A DNA stretch of 64,000 bases from Sphagnum magellanicum (taxonomy: Eukaryota; Streptophyta; Sphagnopsida; Sphagnales; Sphagnaceae), in the NCBI GenBank assembly GCA_021904315.1, contig CM038922.1, positions 17,025,347 to 17,089,346 of the forward strand, read 5' to 3'. The translations under genes and the position numbers were made by a program. Position 1 is the stretch's first letter; each line of letters opens with the position of its first letter. Below, piece after piece: positions 13,723-25,339 of the stretch. Below the pieces are notes generated by a model. It did not search any database, had not been told where the DNA came from, and was given only the letters and a program-made list of their open reading frames with translations.

Positions 13723-14040
13723 CTCTGAACTTCAAACCCCAAAAACAAAAAAAACACCACCCCAAGACTACAGGAAAAAAAAATCTCAGAGAAAAACAAT
13801 TCAGAGGGAATGTTGGGGAGACCAAAATGGGTGAATTTGTGCACTCAGAGATGCAAATCCGTGCAGAATTCGAACTGCAATTCGCTGAGAGGAACGCAAA
13901 AGACAGTTGCGCGGAGGAGCTCTTCATGAACGAGAGGCCGTGGTCCGTGAGAGCTAGAGAGGCTGGCGTGCCAGCCAATGGGAGATGACCTGAGCCGCTT
14001 CCTATTGGCTGCTGCGGATACGGTGTAAATCGATAAGGGG
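13723..14040 (-). promoter_or_regulatory. Putative CHL27 promoter and 5' leader
   Basis: A relatively GC-rich block directly upstream of the CHL27 start. Read on the gene's strand it contains CCAATAGG (complement of 14002-14009), and a second CCAAT core lies on the opposite strand at 13975-13979. No convincing TATA box or canonical CACGTG is visible. Assignment as promoter rests on position and the CCAAT elements. Confidence 0.45.
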
Positions 14041-14097
14041 GATTTTTTGGATGGGAGCTCAGTTCTCTCATTTTCTTTGCCAAGTAGGAAAGATTCA

Positions 14098-14185
14098 CAT
14101 CCATCCGTCTATCCATCCATCCACTCATCCATCCATTCATCCATCCATCCGTCTATCCATCCATCCATCCATCCATCCATCCAGC
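14098..14185 (+). repeat. (ATCC)n microsatellite
   Basis: About 22 tetranucleotide units of CATC/CATT/GTCT variants, ending in an uninterrupted run of ATCC. It lies just upstream of the CHL27 promoter block. Confidence 0.9.
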
Positions 14186-14312
14186 AGGATATTGAATTAT
14201 TAAATGATGTAAAACTTGGCACAGTGGATCAAATGACTTACTTACATGAGTTTCATCCAAACCACAATCACAAAGGGAAGAGAAGAAGCATGTATGGATA
14301 TGTACATATGAT

Positions 14313-14345
<33 letters not shown>

Positions 14346-14400
14346 ATGTATGTATGTATGCATGTATTGTATATATATAATGTATGTATGTCATATTTTA
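14313..14400 (+). repeat. (TG)n tract followed by (TATG)n
   Basis: A pure TG dinucleotide run begins near 14313 and passes into TATG, TA and ATGT repeats to about 14391. It is a compound microsatellite with no coding meaning. Confidence 0.85.
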
Positions 14401-15138
14401 TTATTTTAATCTATTGTACCATAAATAGTGGTTGGAATCAATGGTTTAATTTTTGGACATATTTTGATTTCTTGGGAAAAAGTTGGGAAATTTCTGTTTT
14501 TCTAGTGTAAATTCAACTAATTTGGCTAATTTTTTTGGAAATTTTCAACACTAATTTTCGACATTACAAGATCAATCATTTCTTATTTAAAAAGCCTTTG
14601 GTTGGAATATTTGTCTCAATGTCTAGTATAATATTTGTTTCAATGTTTATAAGGTCGTATACATGACATAGAAACAAGGCGCATGACATGCCAACATAGG
14701 CTAATATGCTTGCTCTTAGATTGTTAGTGCAGTGATCATGAGGAAATATTCTTTACAATGGCTTTGGCTTTGCCTCTCTTTTACCTTGGTGAATAGTTCA
14801 AAGCAAAAGCCACCAAAACTTTTACCTTACATTTAAAACAACATTTCATTGTGATTATGAAAACTTCAACAAAAACCCAAATATCATGAACAGAACCCAA
14901 GGAGTAAAGCGCAATGCATTTTGACACTTCACTTGCATGTCATGAACATTCTGTGCAATGCACTTGTAACAATTCGCCCACTTGTTAACCACACAAACCT
15001 CCTTTACAAGGATGGGTGATTACTTGCATAAATGTTTCTTGGGTTATTTCTTTGATGGGGAAGGAGAAAGTCCCTCATCACATTTTGACGAAACATGGAC
15101 TTTAGAATTAGGGTTTCCCAAAGAAGATGTTACATGGA

Positions 15139-15385
15139 GGCAGGATAATGTTGAGAGATTATGGACAAATGATAGTTCTAAATTTTTGTTAGACCTTGTG
15201 GAAAACAAGTGTGAGGAATACAATTCCAAGCCATTTGAGGAGAGCAATTGAAAGGAATTCACAAATGTTATGAATGGAAATTTTTCGAATGATGCAACAA
15301 AATTTGAAGCAAGTTCAAAACAAGTGGAACAAAATGAAAAAGATTTATGAAGCAAAGAATAAAATGACTATAATAATGGTGCACG
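15139..15385 (+). pseudogene. Broken Myb/SANT-like domain ORF, PIF/Harbinger-associated type
   Basis: The frame encodes RLWTNDSSKFLLDLVENK, the opening of the Myb/SANT-like fold common in PIF/Harbinger ORF1 proteins and related plant proteins. It then meets TGA at 15249-15251 where the family has Trp. The frame continues with KEFTNVMNGNF and then SSKQV. A one-base shift leads to WNKMKKIYEAKNK, the helix 3 region. So there is one nonsense mutation and one frameshift. An open frame extends upstream to 14982. A Harbinger transposase fossil lies 5 kb away on the opposite strand (20600-21580); whether they came from one element is unclear. Confidence 0.65.
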
Positions 15386-16959
15386 TTCATTAAATCGGTC
15401 ATGTTTTGAATGTTTTTAACAACATTTTTGCTAGTATTGTTACAAAAATGGCATACCTCATGTTGCAAATCAAGCTACACACATAATGCATTTAAAGATT
15501 GAGATTGTGAATGTCAATGATGAAGAGGATGTTATTCCTGAAATGGCCCAAATGTATTATAGCCATGAAAAACAAACTTTGATGTTTAGGGATGACATTA
15601 CAAATGTTGGAATTGTTACATCTATTAAATCTAACAACCCTAGATCTAGGGCATGAAGTTTCCCAATCTACAAAGAAAACTTAACAAAAACTTGCAAAAA
15701 CAAAAGAAGGTGGTTGCAAATTGTAGATGTTATTACTAATTTCAAGTTCAATTGCAATTGCAAATGCTATCATTTTTAGGAACAAGGTAGAAACATAGGA
15801 AGGAAGAGGAGCAAATTCCACTTTGGAGATTTGCAAAGGATGCATACAACTCAAATAAATTTTGAGTTTAAATTTTGTATCAAGGTACCTTTGTTCACAA
15901 GTTTTATTTTTAAGGGTCTACATGTTAGAAAAGCCCATTCTTTTGATTCTCATTAGGGTACATTTTTAATACATGTTTTAAAAGTTCATTCTCCTATAAG
16001 CCATGACTATTAGAAAGAACTCCACTACAAAACACACAATTTGTCCCAAGTCTCAACCCTAAACAACTAGAAAAACTAAAGTGTAAACAAGTACATAGAA
16101 AATTGTCCTTAACCCTAATAAATGTTCTTGAGATAATTAAACAAAAACCTATGTAGGCTACTCGTGATAAAGAAATGAATAGTAGTTTAGGAGGCAATGG
16201 GTGTCATTAATTGTGATATATTATGTTGCAATCAGTTAATCACTTGTGCACCCACAAGAAAACAAATTCACACCCCCCAAGCCGTCGCCACCACGAAGAC
16301 CCATAATAAATTAATAAGACCATGTTAACATATTTTGAAAAAATTTAAGGAAACAAGTGTTAGATTCCCTTCCCCTTTTGTTTTTCAGATTCATTTGGGT
16401 ATGTAGTGTAATACTGCAATTTGGAAGAACTTGGTTACATCAATTGTATACTATGGGATAGTACTATTTCCCAAGCATGAAGTAAACATTAGGGGATGCT
16501 CTTGTGATGTTGTGTGGGCACACAACACCATCATTGGAACTTATGCAAGTATGGGTTTTAAGAAATGAAAATTTAATTATTGTGAGCAACTCTATACATG
16601 GGAGGTGCTGCAATGATTAAAATGCATATTAGGAAGTTAAAAATTGTAGACATTTGTACATGTCCCAATGTTCTTGCATGTATGTCTTTTTCATTTTTTA
16701 GAGGTTGTGAAAGCACAACTATGCCCAATCACAACTTTTATAACTAAAACAACTTGCAACTCAAATCCAAATTTAGTCATATAGTTGGATGTGGACACTA
16801 ATCACAACCACTTATATGATTATAACCATACAAATGATTAATACAATAACAATTATAACTACATGACTTGTAATCATTTTTAAAAACATGACACATGTCA
16901 TAATCTAGGCCATCCTAGTTTACCATAAGTAGGTCAATTTAATAAACTACCATAGGAAA
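15386..16959. other. AT-rich intergenic region
   Basis: Right after the SANT pseudogene, a stretch at about 15480-15650 still looks coding-like (NDEEDVIPEMAQMYYS) and may be its eroded tail. Beyond that I see no gene, RNA or defined repeat. Confidence 0.45.
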
Positions 16960-18130
16960 GCCTAAGTTAGCCTAGATAAGCCTAGATATGCCTAAGATAT
17001 GCTTAGGTAGAGCTAGGTTTGAATAAGTCAACCTAGGTTAACCTAGGTAGGCCTATGTGAACCTTGATTACCCTATGTCAACTTAAATAAGTGTAATTTA
17101 ACATAAATGAACATATGTAAACATGGGTTATTATAGGTTAACTTAGGATTAACTTGGGTTTAATTTTGATTAGCTTAGGTTTATTTAAAGTTAAGTTTAA
17201 ATTTAGCATAAATTAACTTAGGTGTAGTCAATGTTAGCCTTGGTTAACCTAAGTTTAGCCTAGGTTTAACTTAAGTAAATAGTCTAGATTAGTCGAGGTT
17301 AGTTTAGGTTAACTTTGGTTCACTTACATTTAACCAAAGTGTAGCCTAGGTTTAAATTATGTTAACCTATGTTTACCCAAGTTTTAGTTTAATTAATGTT
17401 TAGTCAATTTTTTATTTAATCGATGTTTAGCTAAGTTTTATTTTAGTTAAAGTTTTGCCAAATTTTAATTTAGCCTAGGTTTAACCATTTCTAGCCTAGG
17501 TTAGGTCTAATTTTTGTTAACCTATTAACCTTGGTTCAATCAAAGTTAGCCTAGTTTAAATTTAGGTTTAGTTTTGGTTAGCTTAAATAGCCCTACATTA
17601 TACTAGGTTAACTTACAACACATTAGCGATGCCTAGGTTAGCTTAAGTTAGTTTAGGTTAACCAAAAACTAACTTACATTAGGTTAAGTTAGCCTTGGTC
17701 ATCCTAGGTTGGCTTAGAATAACCGTGGTCAACCTAGGTTATTTTCACTTATCCTAGGTTAAGCCTATGTTAACCTAGGTCATGGCCTTAAGTTAACCTA
17801 TGTTCACTTAAGTTAGCATATGTATGCTTAGGTTAACCTAAATAGTCCTAAGATAGCTTAGATTGGCCTAGGTTTGCTTAGAATTTAAGCTTTATATTTA
17901 GGTTGCATTTTAAATTTTTTATGGTTGATAAATTATAATGAAAATTGCAATGCAATGGTTAATGACTTGAACTTTCAAAATGAATGTGAAAAGTTCAAAT
18001 ATTCACTCTTGCAACTTAGGTAAACAACTTAAGTTACTTAGCTAGATAACTTTTTTAGTTTCTTAACCTAGGTTCGTTTTTAACTTAGGCTTCCTAGGCT
18101 AAATCACCTAACCTTATTTGATTAGGCATT
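16960..18130. repeat. Degenerate 10-11 bp repeat built on CCTAGG and TTAA palindromes
   Basis: From about 16960 to 17890 the sequence is almost wholly made of variants of a decamer such as CCTAGGTTAA. Neighbouring units read TTAGCCTTGG, TTAACCTAAG, TTTAGCCTAGG and so on. Both orientations are equivalent because CCTAGG and GGTTAACC are palindromes. A weaker extension reaches about 18130. No unit is exact, so this is an ancient, diverged array. It has no long open frame. Confidence 0.8.
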
Positions 18131-20599
18131 GTTAGCCTTGTGCCATCACACAAATTGGGCCCCAAAAATCAATTTTTAGTTCTAAATTGCCATGTGGCAA
18201 ATCATAATTTTGGATGATAAAAAATTCAATTTGGCCTAGGTTGCCACATGACAACACATAATTGGACAAAAAAATATTTATGACCTAGAAACTTAGACTA
18301 CCACATGGTGACATGATATTAACATTTGAGTCTAGGTTGCACAGGCTAACCACATGGCAAAAATGGACTAATCAACAATTGTATTAATTTATATATATTT
18401 TAATAAATTTGGGTCGTTGGATGTGTTTTTCGTAATTGTAATAAGAATGATACAATCATGAAAAACATAATTGCAAATGGTAGTTGTGACTAATGCCATG
18501 TAAATGACTATTGGTAAGTATGACATGTTCATTGGGACTACATAGTCATGCAATCATGTATGATCATAAATAGCATAAATGATTGTAAATGTAATCATTT
18601 ATGTAGTCTTAAATGTGAAATTTTGGCATTGTGAATGGTTCTTATTGCTAATGTACTTAAAAGATTGAAAACACACATTTAACACCGTTCAAGACTAGAA
18701 TAATCACTCAAGAGTATGATCATGCCAAACCTCTCTATTTTCATAATGGTGATTTGTAGTTAAGTAGAAGGTTGCACAAGTAACATTTGCAAGTTTTTTT
18801 ATAAATGTAATACACCATTTCATATGGTCAATACTCCAACATGGAAAACAATGATAAATTCCATTGTTCAAGTTGGAACATAAGATTACAATGGCACATG
18901 GAAAAAATAATTACACACAATTTTTTTGTGAAAGGAGGTGAAAAATGTTATGAATGATCTCAAACCTCTAAAATTGTCTTGGTAAAAATATGGTTGTAGC
19001 ATTGTAATTAACAATGGGATATATTTCAAGTGAGTTGTAAAAGGGCTAGATCAAATATATGAATCTTTTATCTCCAATAGTTGTTAAAAATAATATTATC
19101 TAGAAAATGATGTAAGAAATGACTTGCCTTTCTCTCAAAACATATTTAATTCATGTTCTTAACCATGTATTTTCACAATAAAATCCCTTTTCTAATCAAC
19201 TTTCCTATTTGTTACAACATCAAAACCATCTAGAATTCCCAAACTCACAAGGGTTGTGTATTCATCCATCACATCAATAAATGTAACCAACATCATAACA
19301 ATTCACCCTCATATTTGTGACCAAGTGCATACATGGAGCAAACTCCGTACCTTTCAACTCAAGCATCTTAACAACCCCCCTTTTTTTGCAACCAATCGTG
19401 TTGTTATAGGACACACCCATACCTTTCAATGTAAGTTCTATAATAAGCTTCAAGAAACTTGCACACTAAGAAGGAATGACAATGACAACAAATGGCTTCC
19501 ATTGCAAACTTAATGGTTAAGAATTCCAATACACATAATTCCCTGGAAGATTCAAAGGAATAAAGTGTTTCAAATGATGGCAAAAAGAAGGAAGATGAAG
19601 AATTGGAAACACAAATGGACTATTTGATAAAAAGAAGGAAAATGTTGAATTCAACCACAATTTGCAAAAAACTAAAGAATTTTCATTCTAAAGTTTTTCT
19701 TTAAAAATCTCTAGTTCATACTCTTTGTTTATTTTCAACACAATAAAAAAGTCCATATAATGACCTTGCCCTTGGGTCTTCCTTTTACTCCATGCCCCCT
19801 ATTTCAACCTCAAACCTTGCTATTTGTAAAATGAAAGAATTTATTGAATTAAGACTATAACTTAATACCATAATATATAATGCATGGGATTCAAAGTAGT
19901 TATGGTAGTTATAAGCACAATAGATGAAGGTGTTTTTGAAAAGAAAAAAAAAGATGGGCTAAAATTCAAATTACATTGAATTTTGTGGCAATTGAAGTTT
20001 CACTCCCCATTTAAATGAAATGTATTTTTTTACTATTTCAACAAAGTTCATCCCCTTTAATGACCCAACTAAGGGTATTGATGTTGCATTTCCTTCATTT
20101 ATAAATATTTATTAATGATTTTAGATTTGGAATGAAAATTTTCATGTACATTTATAACTTTTAGTCTTCATTTTTATGCTATTTTAAATTGGAAACTTTT
20201 GAAACAATAATAGACATTTTGAAACTTTTTTTCGAAACAAGCACAACTATGGTAGAAACCAAGGTCCACATATGGTAATTGTAGTAATGGCAGTTGTTTA
20301 AATAGTTAATGTTGGTCCAACACATCAATAAGTTTATTCATTTTATATTACATTTTTATTAAATTTTATTTGTACTTATATTTGTGTGAGGAAAAACTTG
20401 GATTTCAATAAAATAATAAATTTTTTCATGGTATAATTAAATGATCAATTGCATTTTATTTTTTAAAAACCACCTTAATTTCTCACCCTTCTTTTGAAAA
20501 AATAAATTCCTTTAATAATATGCAATCTATGGACACCAAACCTTCTTAGGTTGTCACCTCTTGCTCTTGCATAAATGTCAATTTAGGCTTTGATGCATT
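18131..20599. other. AT-rich intergenic region
   Basis: Low-complexity AT-rich DNA with occasional tracts resembling the preceding decamer repeat. Short frames such as 19256-19513 carry no recognisable motif. Confidence 0.5.
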
Positions 20600-21580
20600 T
20601 CACATTTCACAATTTGTGAATGACACAAGAAGCAATCATAACTGATGTTGGAATGAAAATGTTTTAAAATCCAACATCTATTTTTCAAAGAACCAAACGC
20701 ATTCTTTATCACCCCCTCCTTAAATTCATGAACTATAATTACATTTTATCTTATCCACATTTGTAAAATTATGGGTATTCCGATTCTTTTATAAATATGC
20801 ATTAATTGAATAAAATGCATCACCAAATTAAAAATGGTGTGCATATCATACCTTGAATAATTATCCCAAACGCTTGAAGGATTTCGTGAAAATTGATTTA
20901 TGCATATAAGTTGAACTTATTGAATTGCCCATCATTATGAACCCTTTTAATTTAGCCAACACAAACATTTCAAAAAAAATAATTTACATCATATACAACT
21001 AGTGTGGCCTCTACCATTGGCCCAAATATTACCACATCCTTAACTTATTTTCCTTTCCAAAACTTGGTTTTTTGGAATTTATTTGAATTTTCAACAACAG
21101 AAATCATTTAAAAGTCAATATTTCCCACATTCTAAATCCAAATCTTACTAATAATAAATTTCACTAAATCCTATTCATCAAGATCTTTCCAACGACAACA
21201 AAGGCACATTCCAATTCTTCTGAGATTTTCAGTTATGATTTAATTTAATTTTTAGTGAAGAAATCATTCAATATTCAAGAACTTCTACACCACAAGTTCA
21301 AACACCATGAAACCAAGCTGATGCACCTTTCCTCCTCGAACTCTTTCCAAAGAAACCAAAAACATGATTTGAAGCATCGCAGTATGGTGGATCTCATCAA
21401 TACAAACAAAACTAAACTAATTAATTTCCTTTGTAAATAGATTTGCAACATAATATGATGTTCAATTTTTTCCTTTTGAAAATATCACCAACAAAAAATG
21501 TAATATTCTTGCTTAAAATATCCATCAAAGGAATGTGAGTTCCATCTATAATTCCTTATATGTTTGTAGACCTATAAGAT
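20600..21580 (-). pseudogene. PIF/Harbinger transposase fossil (DDE domain)
   Basis: Two conserved blocks survive in the right order on the minus strand. GIIDGTHIPLMD at about 21525-21560 is the Harbinger block carrying the first catalytic Asp (DGTHI). VIKNAFGSLKNRCWILK at about 20650-20730 is the C-terminal (I/V)ExxFGxLKxRWxIL block, with Lys where the family has Glu. Between them FGDAFYSINAYL resembles the GDxxYPLxPWL block with the second Asp. Stops and frameshifts separate these pieces, so no protein is made. PIF/Harbinger elements move by cut-and-paste into TWA sites; no ends were identified. Confidence 0.7.
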
Positions 21581-24500
21581 TTTTTAAATGAATAATGATG
21601 TCCTTCAAACATTGACTAGTATAATGATTAATAATATATATTACTAAATAATTTGTATGTGTTAGTTAACACATCACAAACAATATCAACACATTTTACA
21701 ACTATGATGCACCCACATTGAATTGATCACACGTGTGTGCACTTTGTGGTACTAAATCCTTGAACAAATTGATAAATAAAAATGGCCACAATCTTTTTAA
21801 TATTTAATTGGGGCCAAAAAAGGTTTAAATAATTTGATTACAAAAAAATGAACTCTCCAAAACTAGGTTGTTGAAAGCGTCAAAATTCATTTTGTAATGC
21901 AACAAAAAATAATTGTCTTTCATTTCAAGTGTGATATGTTCTTCCTATTCACATTAACCCAAAATATCAAAAGGAAATTGGACATGTTAAACTCACATAT
22001 AGATTTGAAAGCCCATGAAACACTTTAGATTTAAATGTTGCACAGTTATCAAGTGTGACAAAATATGAAAATTCAAATTAAAAAACCCTACCTAAGTGAA
22101 GTTGGATCCATGAACATGTATATATTAAGGAACAACAACAACCCTTTAACTTATGAAATGCATTAAGAAAAGACCCAAAACAATGCAAAATTCTAGAAAA
22201 AAAATCACATAATAGCATATAGTATATGATTTACTAACATTTACAATGGTATTGATTAACACTTACAAAAGAAAAAAATAGTTAATCCAAATGCTAACAC
22301 AATTCAAATTAACTACCTTTAATGAACTAATAGGTAATTAACATTTACATAGATATTTTAACACTTAGAGATTTCAAATGTAAATACATCCTTATATTAC
22401 TTTGGTAGCTCCACCTTCTTAATACCCTATTTATACCCAGTTAACATGAACCCATGATTGTTTTCTTGCAAGGCCCAGTAGTCTTCTTGGGAAAGATTCA
22501 AAGCAACCCCCTATTCTATTTCATCAACAACTTGTTTCCACCTTTGATTCATAAGTGGAGGAGTTAGAAAATGATCAATGCTTTTTTTTCCAAGTTACAA
22601 CTCAATACGACATGTTTCTTGGTCCTAACACTACTACAAATCATGGGTCTAATTCACTCAACAATTTCATTGGGGCACATGTATAAAGAGGTTTCAATTG
22701 ACTCCATAGTAAATTACATTTCATGATTCTTATTTTCTATTATCACTATGTAAGGAACCTTATAAGTATTATACCCACAACACATATGTATATATGTATG
22801 TGTATATATAAATATGTATATTTGAATATATATAGGTTTTGGGTATATATACATGTATATATTGGGACATAAATATCTAGTTTCAACTTTGTAATGTGAT
22901 TTTAAAAACCTTAACACAAATTATATTAGTAATTAACACAAATGGTTAAAATGTGGAAAAAAAATTCATTTACATTTTATGAATGTTAGCTATAAATTAT
23001 TTTGCATTAAAAAAATGAAAGATTTTAAAGTCATTTTAAAAAATCAAATCATGTAATCAAATCATTTTATGTGTGGATAAATGTGTTGATTGTGTACATA
23101 TATGGTTAATGGTTATTGGCCCTATACATATGTATTTTTATATGTAAAAAAAGGTAATATAAATATTTAAAATTATAAATATAACATGAAAAATAATTAT
23201 AAATTATAAATTATAACTAAAATAATTTAAAATTATATTTACAAGTTTAAAAACATGACCAAAAACATTAGGGAATTGAGTATGTCCATGACAACTAGAT
23301 GGCAATCGTTAAACAAGAGAGTGAGTTGAGGGTGATTTGAGTGCATGAAATTAACTAATTAAAAACCCTAGTGAATTCAGACTTTATTTGTTGTAATGTA
23401 GGTAGGAATTAAATTCCATGTGTAGATGACACCATGTGTATGTAAGGTTTATAGAAACAAATGCAAGCAAATGACATCGTTAGGAAGTTGCATTACAAAA
23501 CACCTTCCATACTAAGAATCACTTGTTGATGAGAAAAAATGGATTTGTGTAACTTGATCAATAATTAAATCCATAGAGCAATTTGAATTATTAGAAAAAA
23601 TGCATTATGGAGTAATTTTGATACCCAAACTTGATGGGTGCATGAGGGTGCTTACTAATCGAAGACTATAGAAAACAATGTGAATCCTTTGTAATGATAA
23701 TGCACCAAAATAACCCGTAGATTTTAATTGATAAAAGACTTACACGATATGAAAACATACAATTTGAAAAGTTTGCAAAGACTTTTTCAAATGGAAAATG
23801 TTGAAAGTGGGTCGAGGTATTTTTACATTTGTGAAAAAGGCTAGGTCTAGATGTGGTAATTTTAAGTATTTTTATTTCAAGAAAAGATGAACGAAGTCCC
23901 ATAAAATCACAAAATATTTCCCTTTTTATTTTATCATTTGAAATAATTTCTCCAAGTTGTGAACATTTGCCACAAAAAACTATTATTTACACAATCAAGG
24001 TTTTTAATTAAAAATAAAATCAAGAGGGCATATCATTTCGAATCCCCATCACTAAATAACATTTTTCAAAATTGTTGATTCAAGTGGCAACCTTAGGAAA
24101 GCCCAAGTCTAGATGTAACTATTTTTATTTCAAAAAATGGCAAATAATGTCAAAGAAAATTATAAACTTTTCATGTTTTGTTTATTTATATGATAAACAT
24201 TTTTCCAAGTTGGAACATACACCACAAAAAAAGATTTAGGTGTTCATTTACATGTTAATGCAAAATATTATAAAATTTATACTTGGGCTTTGCATTACTA
24301 CGCACTATTAGTGATGATCAACTATTTATGGTTTTGTGGTGGATGTTTGGGGAATGGAGAGATATTTTTATTGTTTATGTTGTTGTGGAAATGTGATCAC
24401 ATTAGTGGCACATTGTAAAGATATTGTTTCAAATTAAAGCCAAATGTTATATTTGCTACATATATCGTTGGGAAAAGGTCACAAGATAAATTGTCTATTT

Positions 24501-25339
24501 GTTGCATGACATTTGCATATGTATACAATAAGTGTTTGACATTAATTATTTTTGTTAGTAATTGTATGGAGTCATTTGGTTATTTTTTCATTATGCGTGT
24601 GTTGAATCATATATTGTGTAATGTAGGCTTGGAATTGATCCATGTATTTTGACTAATATCCAATGATTTTTATTTATGAAAATATCTTGAAAACAATTGT
24701 TTAGGTATCTACGTATAGTTCCTATGATTGTGTATTTGTGTTGTTGGTACCTAATGATTGTAGTTTTTTAGCATATAACATTTGCATCACAAATATCAAA
24801 ATGTTGGTCACTCAACCATCCATTTGGATCGAAAAAAAGATTTTCATCATTTTGAGTTAATTGGAAATTTTCATGCTAGTAATTGATGATATTGTTGTCA
24901 ATATTGTTAAAATCTAAGTCATTGATCATAATCAAATGTTTGTCTTTTTCTTTGTAAAATCTTAATAGATAATTATTTTTGATGTTTTTGTTTATATTAT
25001 GTTTTGAAATAAGTTCCAACATTTCTATTGATCCTTTTTTGAAGTTAGCTTTGCATATGTTTTAAATAGTAATATTTAGTAGTATTATGAGTCTATTCAT
25101 GGATCATACATGTGATAAAGTTACATATATGTTATGCATATTTAAATGCACATTATCGTGTCGTTGCAAAAGGTCTATGATTAAATTGTCAAATGTTTGT
25201 CTTTGGGCTTTGAAATCTATGAGTCAAAAAGTTAAAACAAGATTGTGAATGTTTTGAAGGTGTTTGATTCCAATATGTGATGGTGATATTGGAAATTCTT
25301 TGATATAGGTATTATTGGTATCACATTTTTAAGGAAGCC
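21581..25339. other. AT-rich intergenic region
   Basis: Mostly AT desert. On the minus strand at about 22430-22580 a coding-like stretch reads MNQRWKQVVDEIE, then TAG, then GVALNLSQEDYWALQEN; I do not recognise the family. The part nearest 25340 may hold the eroded C-terminus of the helicase fossil that follows. Confidence 0.45.
22779..22862. repeat. (TA/TG)n-rich microsatellite
   Basis: Alternating TATATG, TGTATA and ATATAT units, imperfect throughout. No function is implied. Confidence 0.75.

Noticed and set aside
13141..13834. Plus-strand frames of 113-195 aa
   Set aside because: Antisense to CHL27 exon 1, whose minus frame is clearly the conserved one.
14047..14510. Plus-strand frames rich in Ser/His/Pro and Cys/Val
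   Set aside because: Generated by the ATCC and TG microsatellites.
16960..18130. CRISPR array or telomere-like array
   Set aside because: There are no exact repeats with unique spacers, and the unit does not match TTTAGGG; this is a eukaryotic degenerate repeat.
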